From Dyella sp. ASV24 (lineage in GTDB: Bacteria > Pseudomonadota > Gammaproteobacteria > Xanthomonadales > Rhodanobacteraceae): 64,000 nucleotides of DNA. Below, piece after piece: positions 24,867 to 33,787 of this stretch. The stretch spans positions 18,321 through 82,320 of the forward strand of contig NZ_JAELTQ010000009.1 in assembly GCF_016428905.1 (NCBI RefSeq). Direction: 5' to 3'. Position numbers and translations under genes: made by a program. Position 1 is the first letter of the stretch. Each line of letters begins with the position of its first letter. The notes beneath the pieces were generated by a model. That model had not been told where the DNA came from. It did no database searches and saw nothing but the letters and a program-made list of their open reading frames with translations.

Positions 24867-27600
24867 GCCCTGTCTCCTCCATAGACGATGAACGGCGCGG
24901 CGGAGCCGGCGCCAGGTATCCAATAACGCTGCACAGCAGGCCGAAGGCGATGAACGAGCCGATGCCGAATAGATTGCCCAATTGGCGACGGTCGACCAGG
25001 ATCAGCTTGGCCAGCACCACACCCATGATGATGGCGCCGGCCAGCCAGAACAGGCGATGGCCGCGCCGCGAACCCCACACCCAGGCAAACAGACCCAGCA
25101 CGCTCCACGCCACGGTGAGTGACATCTGCGCGAGGCTGGAATCGGCCAGATCGGCGCTCCACGCCACGCCACCCAACTGATGCACTGCACGCAAGGTCAT
25201 GCTGGTGACCAACGCCAGCACGATGGAGCCGAGCACGGGGCCGCGTGCATGCCGGAGCACGGCGGGCAGCGATGGATCGGTGATCCACACGGCGAACATC
25301 CCGGCGATTGCGAGCAACAGCAACTCCACCGGGTTCAGCAGCGGCACGTAACGTAGCGGCGCGGCATCGCCATCCATGAACAAGGCAAACACGCCAACCA
25401 GACCCAGCGCGATCAGCAACGAATACTTCAACGGTGGCAGCCAGCGCGACAGGCTCTGTGCCATGGGTGCCGCTATCAGGCGCGGACGCCAATGCGCTAC
25501 CGCAAACACCAGCAACAACGGCACCAGACTCAGGGCGGCGACCCAGCTCCCGGACAGCCAACGCAAGCGATCCAGCGCCACCGCCACGCCGAAGCCAGCC
25601 AACAGAACCCAGCGCCACAGCCACATCCATTGCGCCGCCGGGCCAGCCCACGCCGCAGGACGCAGACACAACAGCGTGCGCCAGCCGAGCACGGCAGCGG
25701 CAATCACCGCCAACAGGTTCCAGCCACGCCACGGCTGCTGATGGTTGCCGACGACAAGCGCGACGAGCACCAGCATGCACGCCATGAACGCCACCGGAGT
25801 CCATCGCAGCGCGAAGCCCAGTTCCTGCGAACTGCGATACCGCGAAGCTTCCGCCGCACCCCAGGCCGTGACGGCAAGCCACGCAAACCATGCGGCGAAC
25901 ACGTTTTCGTCCGGCACGAAGGTCGAGATCTCCTCCGCGCAGGCGACTACCCACCACAGCATGCCCCAGGCATACAGCACGACCGAAAGCACGCGATGCA
26001 GTGCACGCCCATTGCCCAGCCGCGCGAACAGGCCGGCGCTAGCGAAACCTGCGATCACCAACATCAACGCACTGATGCATTCGCGGTTGAGCACGTGCCA
26101 TGCCACTTGAACACCGCCATGTATCTCGCGGTCAATCAGCAGCGCGCATGCTGCGAACACCTGCAACGCGATACCGCTCCACGTCGCGAACCCGCGCTGC
26201 TGACGCAAGCCCAACCAGATCAAGCCCGCGCCCTCTAGCGCGAAGATGCTGCCGGTAACGTCGGCACTCAGCGCGAGCGGCACGGTAAGCGTCGCCAGGG
26301 CCACAGCCAGAATTGCCCAGGTGTCGCGGATCAAGCGCATGCCCGGCTGACGGCGGGACAGATAAGCCACGGCCACATAGACCGCCGCAGCAACCAGAGT
26401 GGAGATGGCCAAGGCTTTGCCATCCCATTGCAGCAGCGCGCCCTGCAGCAGGAGGCTGATCAAGGGATTGCCAAACATCAGGCAGCCGTCGATCACCAAT
26501 CGCCGGTCAACCGGCGCGCGCACCACGTGCAGCCAGGGTATGAACAGGTAGAACAGGAAGTTGAGGACGAGGAACGGCTCGGTGCTCGCGAACAGACTGT
26601 GGTCGTAGCGCAGCACGCCCCACGCGCTGCCCACGGCAAAGGTGGCGACAAAACCCAGCAGGTTGAGCACACGCCACGATCGCTTCCACGCAATGCCGAG
26701 AATGGCCAGGTTCAGCACCGCGTAATAGCTGAACAACGCTACGTGGCTGCCGTTACCGGTGGACACCAGAATGGGTGCGGCAAAGCCCGCGATCAGGCCG
26801 AGCACGGCGAGCGCCAATGCGTCCTGCATCACGGCCAGCACACCAATGCCGGCGACCAGTACCACCAGCACACCGAACGCCGCGCCCGCGGGCAACAGGT
26901 CGTAGAGGCGGAAGGCGGCAAATACCGTCATCACCAGCACGCCGATGGAGCCGCCTTGCAACGACAAGGCGAATACGCGTCGCGATTCGCGCTTGTGCCA
27001 GCCAAAGAACAGGCCACCCGTGGCGGCCAGCGCCACCATGGACACACGCAGAGCCACCGGCACATGCAGCATGCCGGCATCGGAGGCGTACTTGAGCAGC
27101 GCGGCTACGCCAGCAAACAACACCAGCATGCCGATCTTCACTGGCACATTGCCCTCGGTGAACCAGCCCCACACGCGCTGCATCAGGCGATCGAACCCGG
27201 AGGGCTGACGCGGCATGGCGGGTGTCGGGGGTGCAGTCGGCCGTGGTGCAGGCTCTGAGGACGGCACCGGTGGCGGCACGTCCTCCATCGGCAGCGCAGC
27301 TGGCTGGGATACCGCAGCAACCGGCGCCACGGGCGGCGCCGGTTCGTGCAAGGCCTCTCGGGCCTCCTCAGCGGTCATCCATGGCCGCTCGGCGGGCGCC
27401 TGTTGTGGCTGGGGCGATGGAGCAGGTTGAGCCGCCTTGGCCGCCGTCAGTTGCTGGCGAATGCGCCCCAACTCATGGGACAGCTCCATCTGCCTGCCCC
27501 AGAGCAGTCCTACCGCCGCACCACCCGCGATGCCAGCCAGACTGGCTGATGACACCAGCCCGCCCAGCACCGCACCGATCACCATCCATAGAAAGATCAT
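24856..27600 (-). CDS. DUF2339 polytopic membrane protein
   Basis: 914 aa. Starts with a membrane helix (IFLWMVIGAVLGGLVSSASLAGIAGGAAVGLLWG), then a short coiled coil (ELSHELGRIRQQLTAAKAA). A Pro/Ala-rich linker to about residue 140 and more than twenty membrane helices complete it. LMQRVWGWFTEGNVPVKIGMLVLFAGVAALLKYA marks the start of the conserved DUF2339 core. No catalytic motif is visible. It sits in an operon with the DUF3999 gene. The family has no established function; its size and topology suggest a transport or scaffold role at the inner membrane. Confidence 0.88.
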   Translation of the reverse strand: MIFLWMVIGAVLGGLVSSASLAGIAGGAAVGLLWGRQMELSHELGRIRQQLTAAKAAQPAPSPQPQQAPAERPWMTAEEAREALHEPAPPVAPVAAVSQPAALPMEDVPPPVPSSEPAPRPTAPPTPAMPRQPSGFDRLMQRVWGWFTEGNVPVKIGMLVLFAGVAALLKYASDAGMLHVPVALRVSMVALAATGGLFFGWHKRESRRVFALSLQGGSIGVLVMTVFAAFRLYDLLPAGAAFGVLVVLVAGIGVLAVMQDALALAVLGLIAGFAAPILVSTGNGSHVALFSYYAVLNLAILGIAWKRSWRVLNLLGFVATFAVGSAWGVLRYDHSLFASTEPFLVLNFLFYLFIPWLHVVRAPVDRRLVIDGCLMFGNPLISLLLQGALLQWDGKALAISTLVAAAVYVAVAYLSRRQPGMRLIRDTWAILAVALATLTVPLALSADVTGSIFALEGAGLIWLGLRQQRGFATWSGIALQVFAACALLIDREIHGGVQVAWHVLNRECISALMLVIAGFASAGLFARLGNGRALHRVLSVVLYAWGMLWWVVACAEEISTFVPDENVFAAWFAWLAVTAWGAAEASRYRSSQELGFALRWTPVAFMACMLVLVALVVGNHQQPWRGWNLLAVIAAAVLGWRTLLCLRPAAWAGPAAQWMWLWRWVLLAGFGVAVALDRLRWLSGSWVAALSLVPLLLVFAVAHWRPRLIAAPMAQSLSRWLPPLKYSLLIALGLVGVFALFMDGDAAPLRYVPLLNPVELLLLAIAGMFAVWITDPSLPAVLRHARGPVLGSIVLALVTSMTLRAVHQLGGVAWSADLADSSLAQMSLTVAWSVLGLFAWVWGSRRGHRLFWLAGAIIMGVVLAKLILVDRRQLGNLFGIGSFIAFGLLCSVIGYLAPAPPRRSSSMEETGHAP

Positions 27601-27708
27601 GCCTGCCCGTCTCCACCCACCAGGGGTTGTTACGCCCCCAGTGTGCCATGGTCGACCAGGTACTAAGACGCGAGGGACGCCTTCTACGGGCGATGTACGT
27701 CACGACTA

Positions 27709-30700
27709 TCAGATATTTCCTACATTTTGACGCCGCTCGGCACGCTGTTCCATCCAGTCATACAGCACGGGGAGCAGCAACAAAGTAAGCAGCGTGGAGG
27801 TGAGCAGGCCACCCACCACCACTGTGGCCAAGGGACGCTGGGTTTCCGCGCCCACACCGCTGGATAGCAGCATGGGCACCAACCCGAGGATGGCCACGCT
27901 AGCCGTCATCAATACCGGTCGCAGGCGCAGCGCCGTACCACGCATCACCGCGTCACGAACACCCATACCCTTGGCGCGCTGCTCGTTCAGAAAGCTCACC
28001 AGCACGATGCCGTTGAGCATCGCCACACCGAACACCGCAATGAAACCGATGGCTGAAGGCACGGACAGGTACTGCCCCGTGACCGCCAATGCCACGACGC
28101 CGCCGATGGTGGCGAATGGCACGTTGGCAAGGATCAGCGCCGCGTACTTCATCGAGTGGAACGCTGTGTAAAGCAGGATAAAGATGAAGAAGATGGTAGC
28201 CGGCACGATCAACGACAGACGCTTCAAGGCGCGCTGCTGGTTCTCGAATGCCCCACCCCACTCCGTGTAGTAACCGGCAGGCAACTTCACTTTCTGCGCA
28301 ATGGCTGCGTTCGCCTCCCGCACAAAGCCATCGATATCGCGGCCGCGCACGTCCATCTGGATCTCCGCATAGCGCTGCAGCTGTTCGCGACGGATGAAGG
28401 AATACCCTTCGGCCTCCGTCACCTCCGCCACCTGCGAGAGTTGCACGATGGCGCCACCCGGGGATTGGATGGGTATGCGCTGGATGGCCTGCATGGAGCG
28501 CTTGTCCGTATCGTCCAGCCGCACTGCGATGTCGAAACGCTTCACGCCATCGATCAACGTGGTGACGGGCTCCCCGCCGATGCCGTTACGCACCACCGTG
28601 AGTACGTCGTCAGCGTTCAGGCCATAGCGCGCCAACGCCTCGCGATCCACACGGATACGGATCTGCGGCTTGCCCAGATTGGCTTCCAGTGCCAAATCCG
28701 CCACACCGGGCACGCTGCTCAGCACATCCTTGATGCGTGCACTCTGGCGATCCAGCTCACCAAGGTCGTCGCCATACAGCTTGAGAGCCAACGTGGCGCG
28801 CACGCCCGAAATAAGCTCCTCGATGCGCATCTGGATGGGCTGCGTATAGCTCACCACTGCCGTCGGCAACGCATCGGACAGCTCGCGCTGCATGTCAGCC
28901 TCGATGCTCTCCAGTGTCTGTCCCTTGCGCCACTGCTCACGCGGTTTCAGCGGCGTATACACCTCCATGTAATTTACATCCGCCGTCTCGCCCTTCTCGG
29001 CACGGCCGATCATGGCCAGCGTGGTATCCACTTCCGGGAACGATGCCTTGATGCGCTCGGCAACCTGCCGCGAGATCTCGATGGACTCATCCAATGACGC
29101 GGAAGGAATGGACGTAATGCGCCACATGATGGCGCCTTCCTTCAGATTGGGCATGAATTCCTTGCCCAGCAGCGGAAACAGCGCAAGGCTGCCGAGCAAT
29201 GCCCCGCCGGCGATACCCAACACCAGCCCGCGCCTGCGCAACGCCCAGGCCAGCACCACGCCATAGTGTTTTTTCAGGAAGGCCACGAGTTGCGTGTCGC
29301 GCTCTTCCTTCGGCTTGAGCACCAATGCAGCAAGGACGGGAATCAAGGTCAGGGCAAGCAACAACGAACCCGCCATGGCGAAGCTGATGTTGAACGCCAT
29401 CGGCTTGAACATCTTGCCCTCCAGCCCCTGCAGGCTGAACAACGGCAGAAACACCACGATAATGATGACGATGGCGAACGTAATGGGAGTGGCGACCTCG
29501 CGCGCTGCCGCCAGCACGGCTGCCGTGCGATCCACCGGCAAGCCATGCGCCTTGCGCTCGGCCATGATACGGAACGCGTTCTCCACCATCACCACGGCGC
29601 CGTCCACCATCATGCCGATGCCGATGGCCAGACCCGCGAGCGACATCAGGTTGGCCGACAGCCCCGCCTGCTCCATGCAGATAAAGGCGATCAGCATGGC
29701 TAGCGGCAAGGCAACGACCACTACCAACGCGCTACGGAATTCGCCGAGGAACAAGAACAGCACAATGGCAACAAGAATGGAGCCCTCCACCAGTGCACGC
29801 ACCGCTGTACCTACGGCCTTGTTCACCAGATCGGTACGCTCGTACACCGGCTTGACCACCACGCCTTCCGGCAAGGCTTGCCGCACGGTGTCCAGCTTGG
29901 CCTTCACCGCATCGACTACGCTTTTCGCATTTTCGCCGATGCGTGCCAGCGCCTGCCCCATCACCACTTCCTTACCATCACGGGTGACAGCACCCGTACG
30001 CGGTGCGCCGGCTTCTTCCACCGTGGCCACATCGCGCACGTAGACTGGCGTGCCGTCCTCTGTCTTCAGTACGATCTGGCCGATGTCGCGAGCGTTCTGC
30101 ACCAGTCCGAGCCCACGTACTAGGTACTGCTCGCGACCTACGTCGACGAAGTTGCCGCCGACCTGCGCATTATTGGCTTGCAGGGCGTCGATAACGTTCT
30201 TGAAGCCCAATCCATGCGCGATGAGCTTCATCGGATCGATGCGCACCTGGTACTGCTTCTCTTGTCCGCCCCACGAGGTGACGTCATCCACGCCGGGCGC
30301 GGTGCGCAACATCAAGCGGATGGTCCAGTCCTGCAGGGTGCGCAGCGCCCGATCGTCAGGGGCGTTTTTCAATGCGTCGTCGGCGCGTTCCACCGTGTAC
30401 CAGAACACCTGCCCCAGCCCCGAAGTGTTCGGCCCCATCTCCGGCTTGCCGTAGCCGGCAGGCAATCGGTCGCCCACCTGCTGCAGACGCTCGTTGACCA
30501 GTTGGCGCGCAAAGTAGATGTCCATGTCATCGCTGAAATACACGGAGACATACGACAGGCCAAACAGGCTTACCGAGCGGACTTCTTCCACCTTCGGCAA
30601 GCCGGCCAGCGCCGATTCCACTGGCGTGGTGAGCAATTGCTCCACGTCCTCGGCTGCAAGGCCGGCCGCTTCCGTATAGACGTTGACCTGCACAGGCGTG

Positions 30701-30828
30701 ACATCGGGAAAGGCATCGATGGGCAACTTACGCACGGCCTGGTAACCGAGCACGCCCACGACGAGAAACGCGATGATGACGAGCAATTTGTAACGCAGCG
30801 AGATGTCGACAAGACGGGCGAGCATCAT
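27709..30828 (-). CDS. Heavy-metal efflux RND permease (CzcA/CusA family)
   Basis: 1039 aa, usual length. Inner-membrane proton/metal antiporter of a tripartite export system. The N-terminal KLPIDAFPDVTPVQVNVYTEA and the repeat-domain TWGG-type loops are standard for the HME-RND family. The helix-4 signature reads AIGIGMMVDGAVVMVEN. It lacks the DFG of CzcA and is not the AIGAMVDAA form of CusA, so metal specificity cannot be assigned by simple motif. The start overlaps the adaptor gene's stop. It is last in a four-gene operon with a Cys/His-rich small protein, an outer-membrane factor and an adaptor. A czcA or cusA label would be a guess. Confidence 0.92.
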   Translation of the reverse strand: MMLARLVDISLRYKLLVIIAFLVVGVLGYQAVRKLPIDAFPDVTPVQVNVYTEAAGLAAEDVEQLLTTPVESALAGLPKVEEVRSVSLFGLSYVSVYFSDDMDIYFARQLVNERLQQVGDRLPAGYGKPEMGPNTSGLGQVFWYTVERADDALKNAPDDRALRTLQDWTIRLMLRTAPGVDDVTSWGGQEKQYQVRIDPMKLIAHGLGFKNVIDALQANNAQVGGNFVDVGREQYLVRGLGLVQNARDIGQIVLKTEDGTPVYVRDVATVEEAGAPRTGAVTRDGKEVVMGQALARIGENAKSVVDAVKAKLDTVRQALPEGVVVKPVYERTDLVNKAVGTAVRALVEGSILVAIVLFLFLGEFRSALVVVVALPLAMLIAFICMEQAGLSANLMSLAGLAIGIGMMVDGAVVMVENAFRIMAERKAHGLPVDRTAAVLAAAREVATPITFAIVIIIVVFLPLFSLQGLEGKMFKPMAFNISFAMAGSLLLALTLIPVLAALVLKPKEERDTQLVAFLKKHYGVVLAWALRRRGLVLGIAGGALLGSLALFPLLGKEFMPNLKEGAIMWRITSIPSASLDESIEISRQVAERIKASFPEVDTTLAMIGRAEKGETADVNYMEVYTPLKPREQWRKGQTLESIEADMQRELSDALPTAVVSYTQPIQMRIEELISGVRATLALKLYGDDLGELDRQSARIKDVLSSVPGVADLALEANLGKPQIRIRVDREALARYGLNADDVLTVVRNGIGGEPVTTLIDGVKRFDIAVRLDDTDKRSMQAIQRIPIQSPGGAIVQLSQVAEVTEAEGYSFIRREQLQRYAEIQMDVRGRDIDGFVREANAAIAQKVKLPAGYYTEWGGAFENQQRALKRLSLIVPATIFFIFILLYTAFHSMKYAALILANVPFATIGGVVALAVTGQYLSVPSAIGFIAVFGVAMLNGIVLVSFLNEQRAKGMGVRDAVMRGTALRLRPVLMTASVAILGLVPMLLSSGVGAETQRPLATVVVGGLLTSTLLTLLLLPVLYDWMEQRAERRQNVGNI

Positions 30829-31907
30829 TCTTCTCCCAGCTGCGAGCGCAGCAATCGCGCCTTAAGCGCAAAAGCGCCCTTGCTTACATAGGAAACACCA
30901 GGCTTCAGGCCCTGACGTATCTCTACCCAGCCGTCGCGCGTTTCACCGACATCCACCGCTGCCGGCTCAAACGCCGCATTTCCGCTGGTGACGAAAACGG
31001 TGGACTGGTTCTGCAGCAACACCACCGACTCCGCCGGCACGGCAAGAACGCTGCGGCCACCGACCGCGATACGCGCATCCACCAACTCACCCGGATGCAG
31101 CAGGTCGCGACTATTGTCCACGGCAATACGCACGGACACGGTGCGGGTCTTTTCATCGGTCTGATGCGAGCGCTGCACGACCTTGCCGGGCAGGCTCTGC
31201 CCGTGAATCAAAACGCGCGCCACATCGCCTTGCGCGGCGCGTTCGGCCTCTGCTGGCGGCATGCGCGCCTCTACCCACACCGAGTCTTCTTTCACCAGCG
31301 TGAACAACATGCGCCCTGCATCGACCCGCTCGCCCACCAGGAAGGAGTCGGTGGCGATGCGGCCATCGGTGGGCGCAAGCAGTTCATAACTCCCATCCGC
31401 TTTCGCCGAACCGGCGCGCAGGACGCCCTGAATCTGCCCGTCGGACAAGCCATAAGCACGCAGCCGAGCGCGCGCTTGATCGCGCTGCACCTGCACTTCG
31501 GTATAGCGTCGCCCCGATACCGCCTGCGCCCCCAGTGAGGAGACGCGCCGCCATTCCTGCTCGGCTACGATGAGCGCACCTTGCGTCTCCGCAACTTGCA
31601 CGCTGGACAGCACCACCAGCGGCTGACCGGCTTTCACCACGTCGCCAAGCTTTACTTTGCGCGACAGCACCATCGACTCGATCCGCGGGGACACCAGCAC
31701 GGTTGAGTAGGCGTCGACCTTTACTTCACCTGGTGATTTGATCTCGTCCGCAAGCTCGCGGGTCGCCAGCTTTGAAACCACAATGCCAGCTTCTTTTACG
31801 GCACGGGCGTCGAGTGCGAGTGGGTTCGCTGCCTGTTCCGCCAGGACGTTAGGAGCCGCAACGGCCAGCGCCAGCGCGAAGGCGGCGCAGATGGATTTAT
31901 GAATCAT
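30825..31907 (-). CDS. RND efflux periplasmic adaptor (CzcB/CusB family)
   Basis: 360 aa. A signal peptide (MIHKSICAAFALALAVAAPNVLA) leads into the usual membrane-fusion layout: barrel-sandwich half-motif (GEVKVDAYSTVLVSPRIESMV...GDVVKAGQPLVVLSS), an alpha-hairpin (VAETQGALIVAEQEWRR...), the second lipoyl half (YELLAPTDGRIA), and a beta-barrel with VWVEARMPPAEAERAAQG. It bridges the RND pump and the outer-membrane channel. The ATG at 31907 has AGGAAG 7 bases upstream and overlaps the upstream stop by 4 bases. No N-terminal His/Met-rich metal-binding extension is present. Confidence 0.92.
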   Translation of the reverse strand: MIHKSICAAFALALAVAAPNVLAEQAANPLALDARAVKEAGIVVSKLATRELADEIKSPGEVKVDAYSTVLVSPRIESMVLSRKVKLGDVVKAGQPLVVLSSVQVAETQGALIVAEQEWRRVSSLGAQAVSGRRYTEVQVQRDQARARLRAYGLSDGQIQGVLRAGSAKADGSYELLAPTDGRIATDSFLVGERVDAGRMLFTLVKEDSVWVEARMPPAEAERAAQGDVARVLIHGQSLPGKVVQRSHQTDEKTRTVSVRIAVDNSRDLLHPGELVDARIAVGGRSVLAVPAESVVLLQNQSTVFVTSGNAAFEPAAVDVGETRDGWVEIRQGLKPGVSYVSKGAFALKARLLRSQLGEE

Positions 31908-33172
31908 GGAGCAGCTTCCTGTGTGCGGCCGTCGAGCCAGTCCGTCAGGCGGCCGGCAGCGGTGAGATAATCGAACCATGCCTGCCAGGCCTGGCTTTCC
32001 AGTGCGAGCGCGGATAGCGCGGTGTCCAGGCTCTGCTTGAGCTGGACGAGATAGTCGGAGGTACTGATTTCCCCTGCCCGCCAGAGTTTTTCCAGCAAGG
32101 CGGCGCGGTCGCCGAAAGCAGCGGCACGCCCCTGACTGAAGGCCTGCCCCGAATCACGCAATGCGTCATAGCGCGCCTGTGCCTCACGCAGCGATGCGCG
32201 ACTTGCCAGTTGCCGCGAACGTACAGTCGCCGCAGCCGCACCGGCTTCAGCGAGTGCGGCATCTACTTCGGCGCGCCCGCTATTGAGTACGGGCAGTGGA
32301 ATGGTGACGCTCAGGCCGATCACTTGATCGGTCGTTGCACCGGTACGGACGCGACCGCCCGTGAGGCTGACGGTAGGGTCGGGAATACGTGCGCGCCTTG
32401 CCACGTCGATACCCGCCTGGGCGGCCGCCTCGTCAGCCCGTGCTTTGATCAGCTCAGGCCGGTCATCCATCGATAACGGCACAATGCTGTTCGACAGAGG
32501 CGGGAGCCCCGCTGGCAAAGGGGGCGATGACTTCACCTCATCACCCGCAATGGCTTCCAGTGATGCGAGTGTCGCCGCCTCATTGCCTGCCAGCGATGCT
32601 TGCTGGATCTGGGCTTCGCCCAATGCCAATGCCGCGAGATCGCGCTCCGGGCTGCTGATGTCACCGACTGCCAGGCGTTCCGCCGCGAGCGCGTCGAAAC
32701 GGCGCATCAGCTCGACACGGTGTTCGCCCAATTCACGCTGACGGATCGCCAATGCGGCGCCGGACCAGGCCTTCAACCAACGCGACGCGACGTCTCTGCG
32801 CAGAAGTTCATAGGAAGCTTCACGGCTGCGCCATTCAGCATCCGCTTGCGACGTGCGCGCGTGACGCTTGCCCGACAGATCCAGCGGCAGCGAAAGGCCG
32901 GCGGTACGTCGATCAACATCGGCATTCTCGGCATCAAGCGACAATGACGGGTTGTAAACAGGCTGCGACGCGGCGCGGACCCGCGCCTGCGCGGCCTCAA
33001 CGTCAGCGCGTGCAGCCTGAACGTCAGGGCTCGCACCCCACACCGCACGTACCGCACCCTGGAGTGGTGATGCGGCGACGGGCGTTGTCGCGCCGTCGCC
33101 GGGCGAAGCCTTGACGGCCAAAGCACACAGCAAACAGGCAGCCCCCACGAGGGCCGCACGTAGAAAAGACAT
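31904..33172 (-). CDS. TolC-family outer-membrane channel (CzcC/CusC type)
   Basis: 422 aa. A signal peptide (MSFLRAALVGAACLLCALAVKA) precedes two OEP repeats with long helices: AVWGASPDVQAARADVEAAQARVRAA and the matching second repeat RPELIKARADEAAAQAGIDVARRARIPDP. YNPSLSLDAE and VSLTGGRVRTG are the expected membrane strands. It forms the outer-membrane exit of the efflux system encoded immediately downstream, overlapping the adaptor gene by 4 bases (ATGA). Confidence 0.9.
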   Translation of the reverse strand: MSFLRAALVGAACLLCALAVKASPGDGATTPVAASPLQGAVRAVWGASPDVQAARADVEAAQARVRAASQPVYNPSLSLDAENADVDRRTAGLSLPLDLSGKRHARTSQADAEWRSREASYELLRRDVASRWLKAWSGAALAIRQRELGEHRVELMRRFDALAAERLAVGDISSPERDLAALALGEAQIQQASLAGNEAATLASLEAIAGDEVKSSPPLPAGLPPLSNSIVPLSMDDRPELIKARADEAAAQAGIDVARRARIPDPTVSLTGGRVRTGATTDQVIGLSVTIPLPVLNSGRAEVDAALAEAGAAAATVRSRQLASRASLREAQARYDALRDSGQAFSQGRAAAFGDRAALLEKLWRAGEISTSDYLVQLKQSLDTALSALALESQAWQAWFDYLTAAGRLTDWLDGRTQEAAP

Positions 33173-33237
33173 GGAAACATCTCCTGAAAACGATCACAGC
33201 GAATGCACCCGTGAGGGCGCACGTCAGACGGTCGTTA

Positions 33238-33618
33238 TCAGGCGATGGGTGGGCGTAGAAGCGAGCGCGTCGCGTCGGGCACGCGACCCACGTTGACAGA
33301 AGGGGCCGCGAACGATGCCTCAGGCATGCCCACGGCTAGTGCCATGGACGTGGGCAACGTGGCGGTATGCGCACAGGCGCAATGGCAGGATCCACCTTCG
33401 CCCAGCAGACAATCGCTGTCGGCACCCTGCACTGGGGTGGCCTCGACCAACAGAGTAACCGAGGCATGCGCCTGCGCTCGGTAGGCGTCGCGCTCGCCGC
33501 CATCAGCGAGGCATACCGAACCACTGACCAGCTTGATCAGCAGCACAGCCACCACCAACGCCCACAGGCCGCGATGGCGGCGCAGGCGATTCAGTAGTGG
33601 CGTGGAACGAGGTGACAT
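33238..33618 (-). CDS. Small Cys/His-rich exported protein heading the efflux operon
   Basis: 126 aa. A basic N-terminus and one hydrophobic segment (GLWALVVAVLLIKLVSGSVCLA) look like a signal peptide or anchor. The exported part carries CLLGEGGSCHCACAH, a cluster of four Cys and two His suited to metal binding. The ATG at 33618 is preferred over a TTG seven codons upstream. It lies 65 bases before the outer-membrane-channel gene on the same strand. A short exported protein ahead of a metal RND operon is a recurring arrangement, and a periplasmic metal chaperone or sensor role is inferred. Confidence 0.7.
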   Translation of the reverse strand: MSPRSTPLLNRLRRHRGLWALVVAVLLIKLVSGSVCLADGGERDAYRAQAHASVTLLVEATPVQGADSDCLLGEGGSCHCACAHTATLPTSMALAVGMPEASFAAPSVNVGRVPDATRSLLRPPIA

Positions 33619-33787
33619 GGGGTGAATGCTAAGCAACAAGCCACGTGTTAGACAATTTCATTCGCCACGTGACACGTTCGTGACGCCACCCAAACGCGCC
33701 TCGTGCAGGAAATACGCATATTTCTGCACTATGACGGCCATCGCCGTGGCTATCATGTCGTGGCGTAGTCGGGGGTGGAGTCCGCAA

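Noticed and set aside
33626..33787. Extended N-terminus of the diguanylate cyclase from 33626
   Set aside because: It would place 80 charged residues before the signal peptide, and a better ribosome-binding site precedes GTG 33788.
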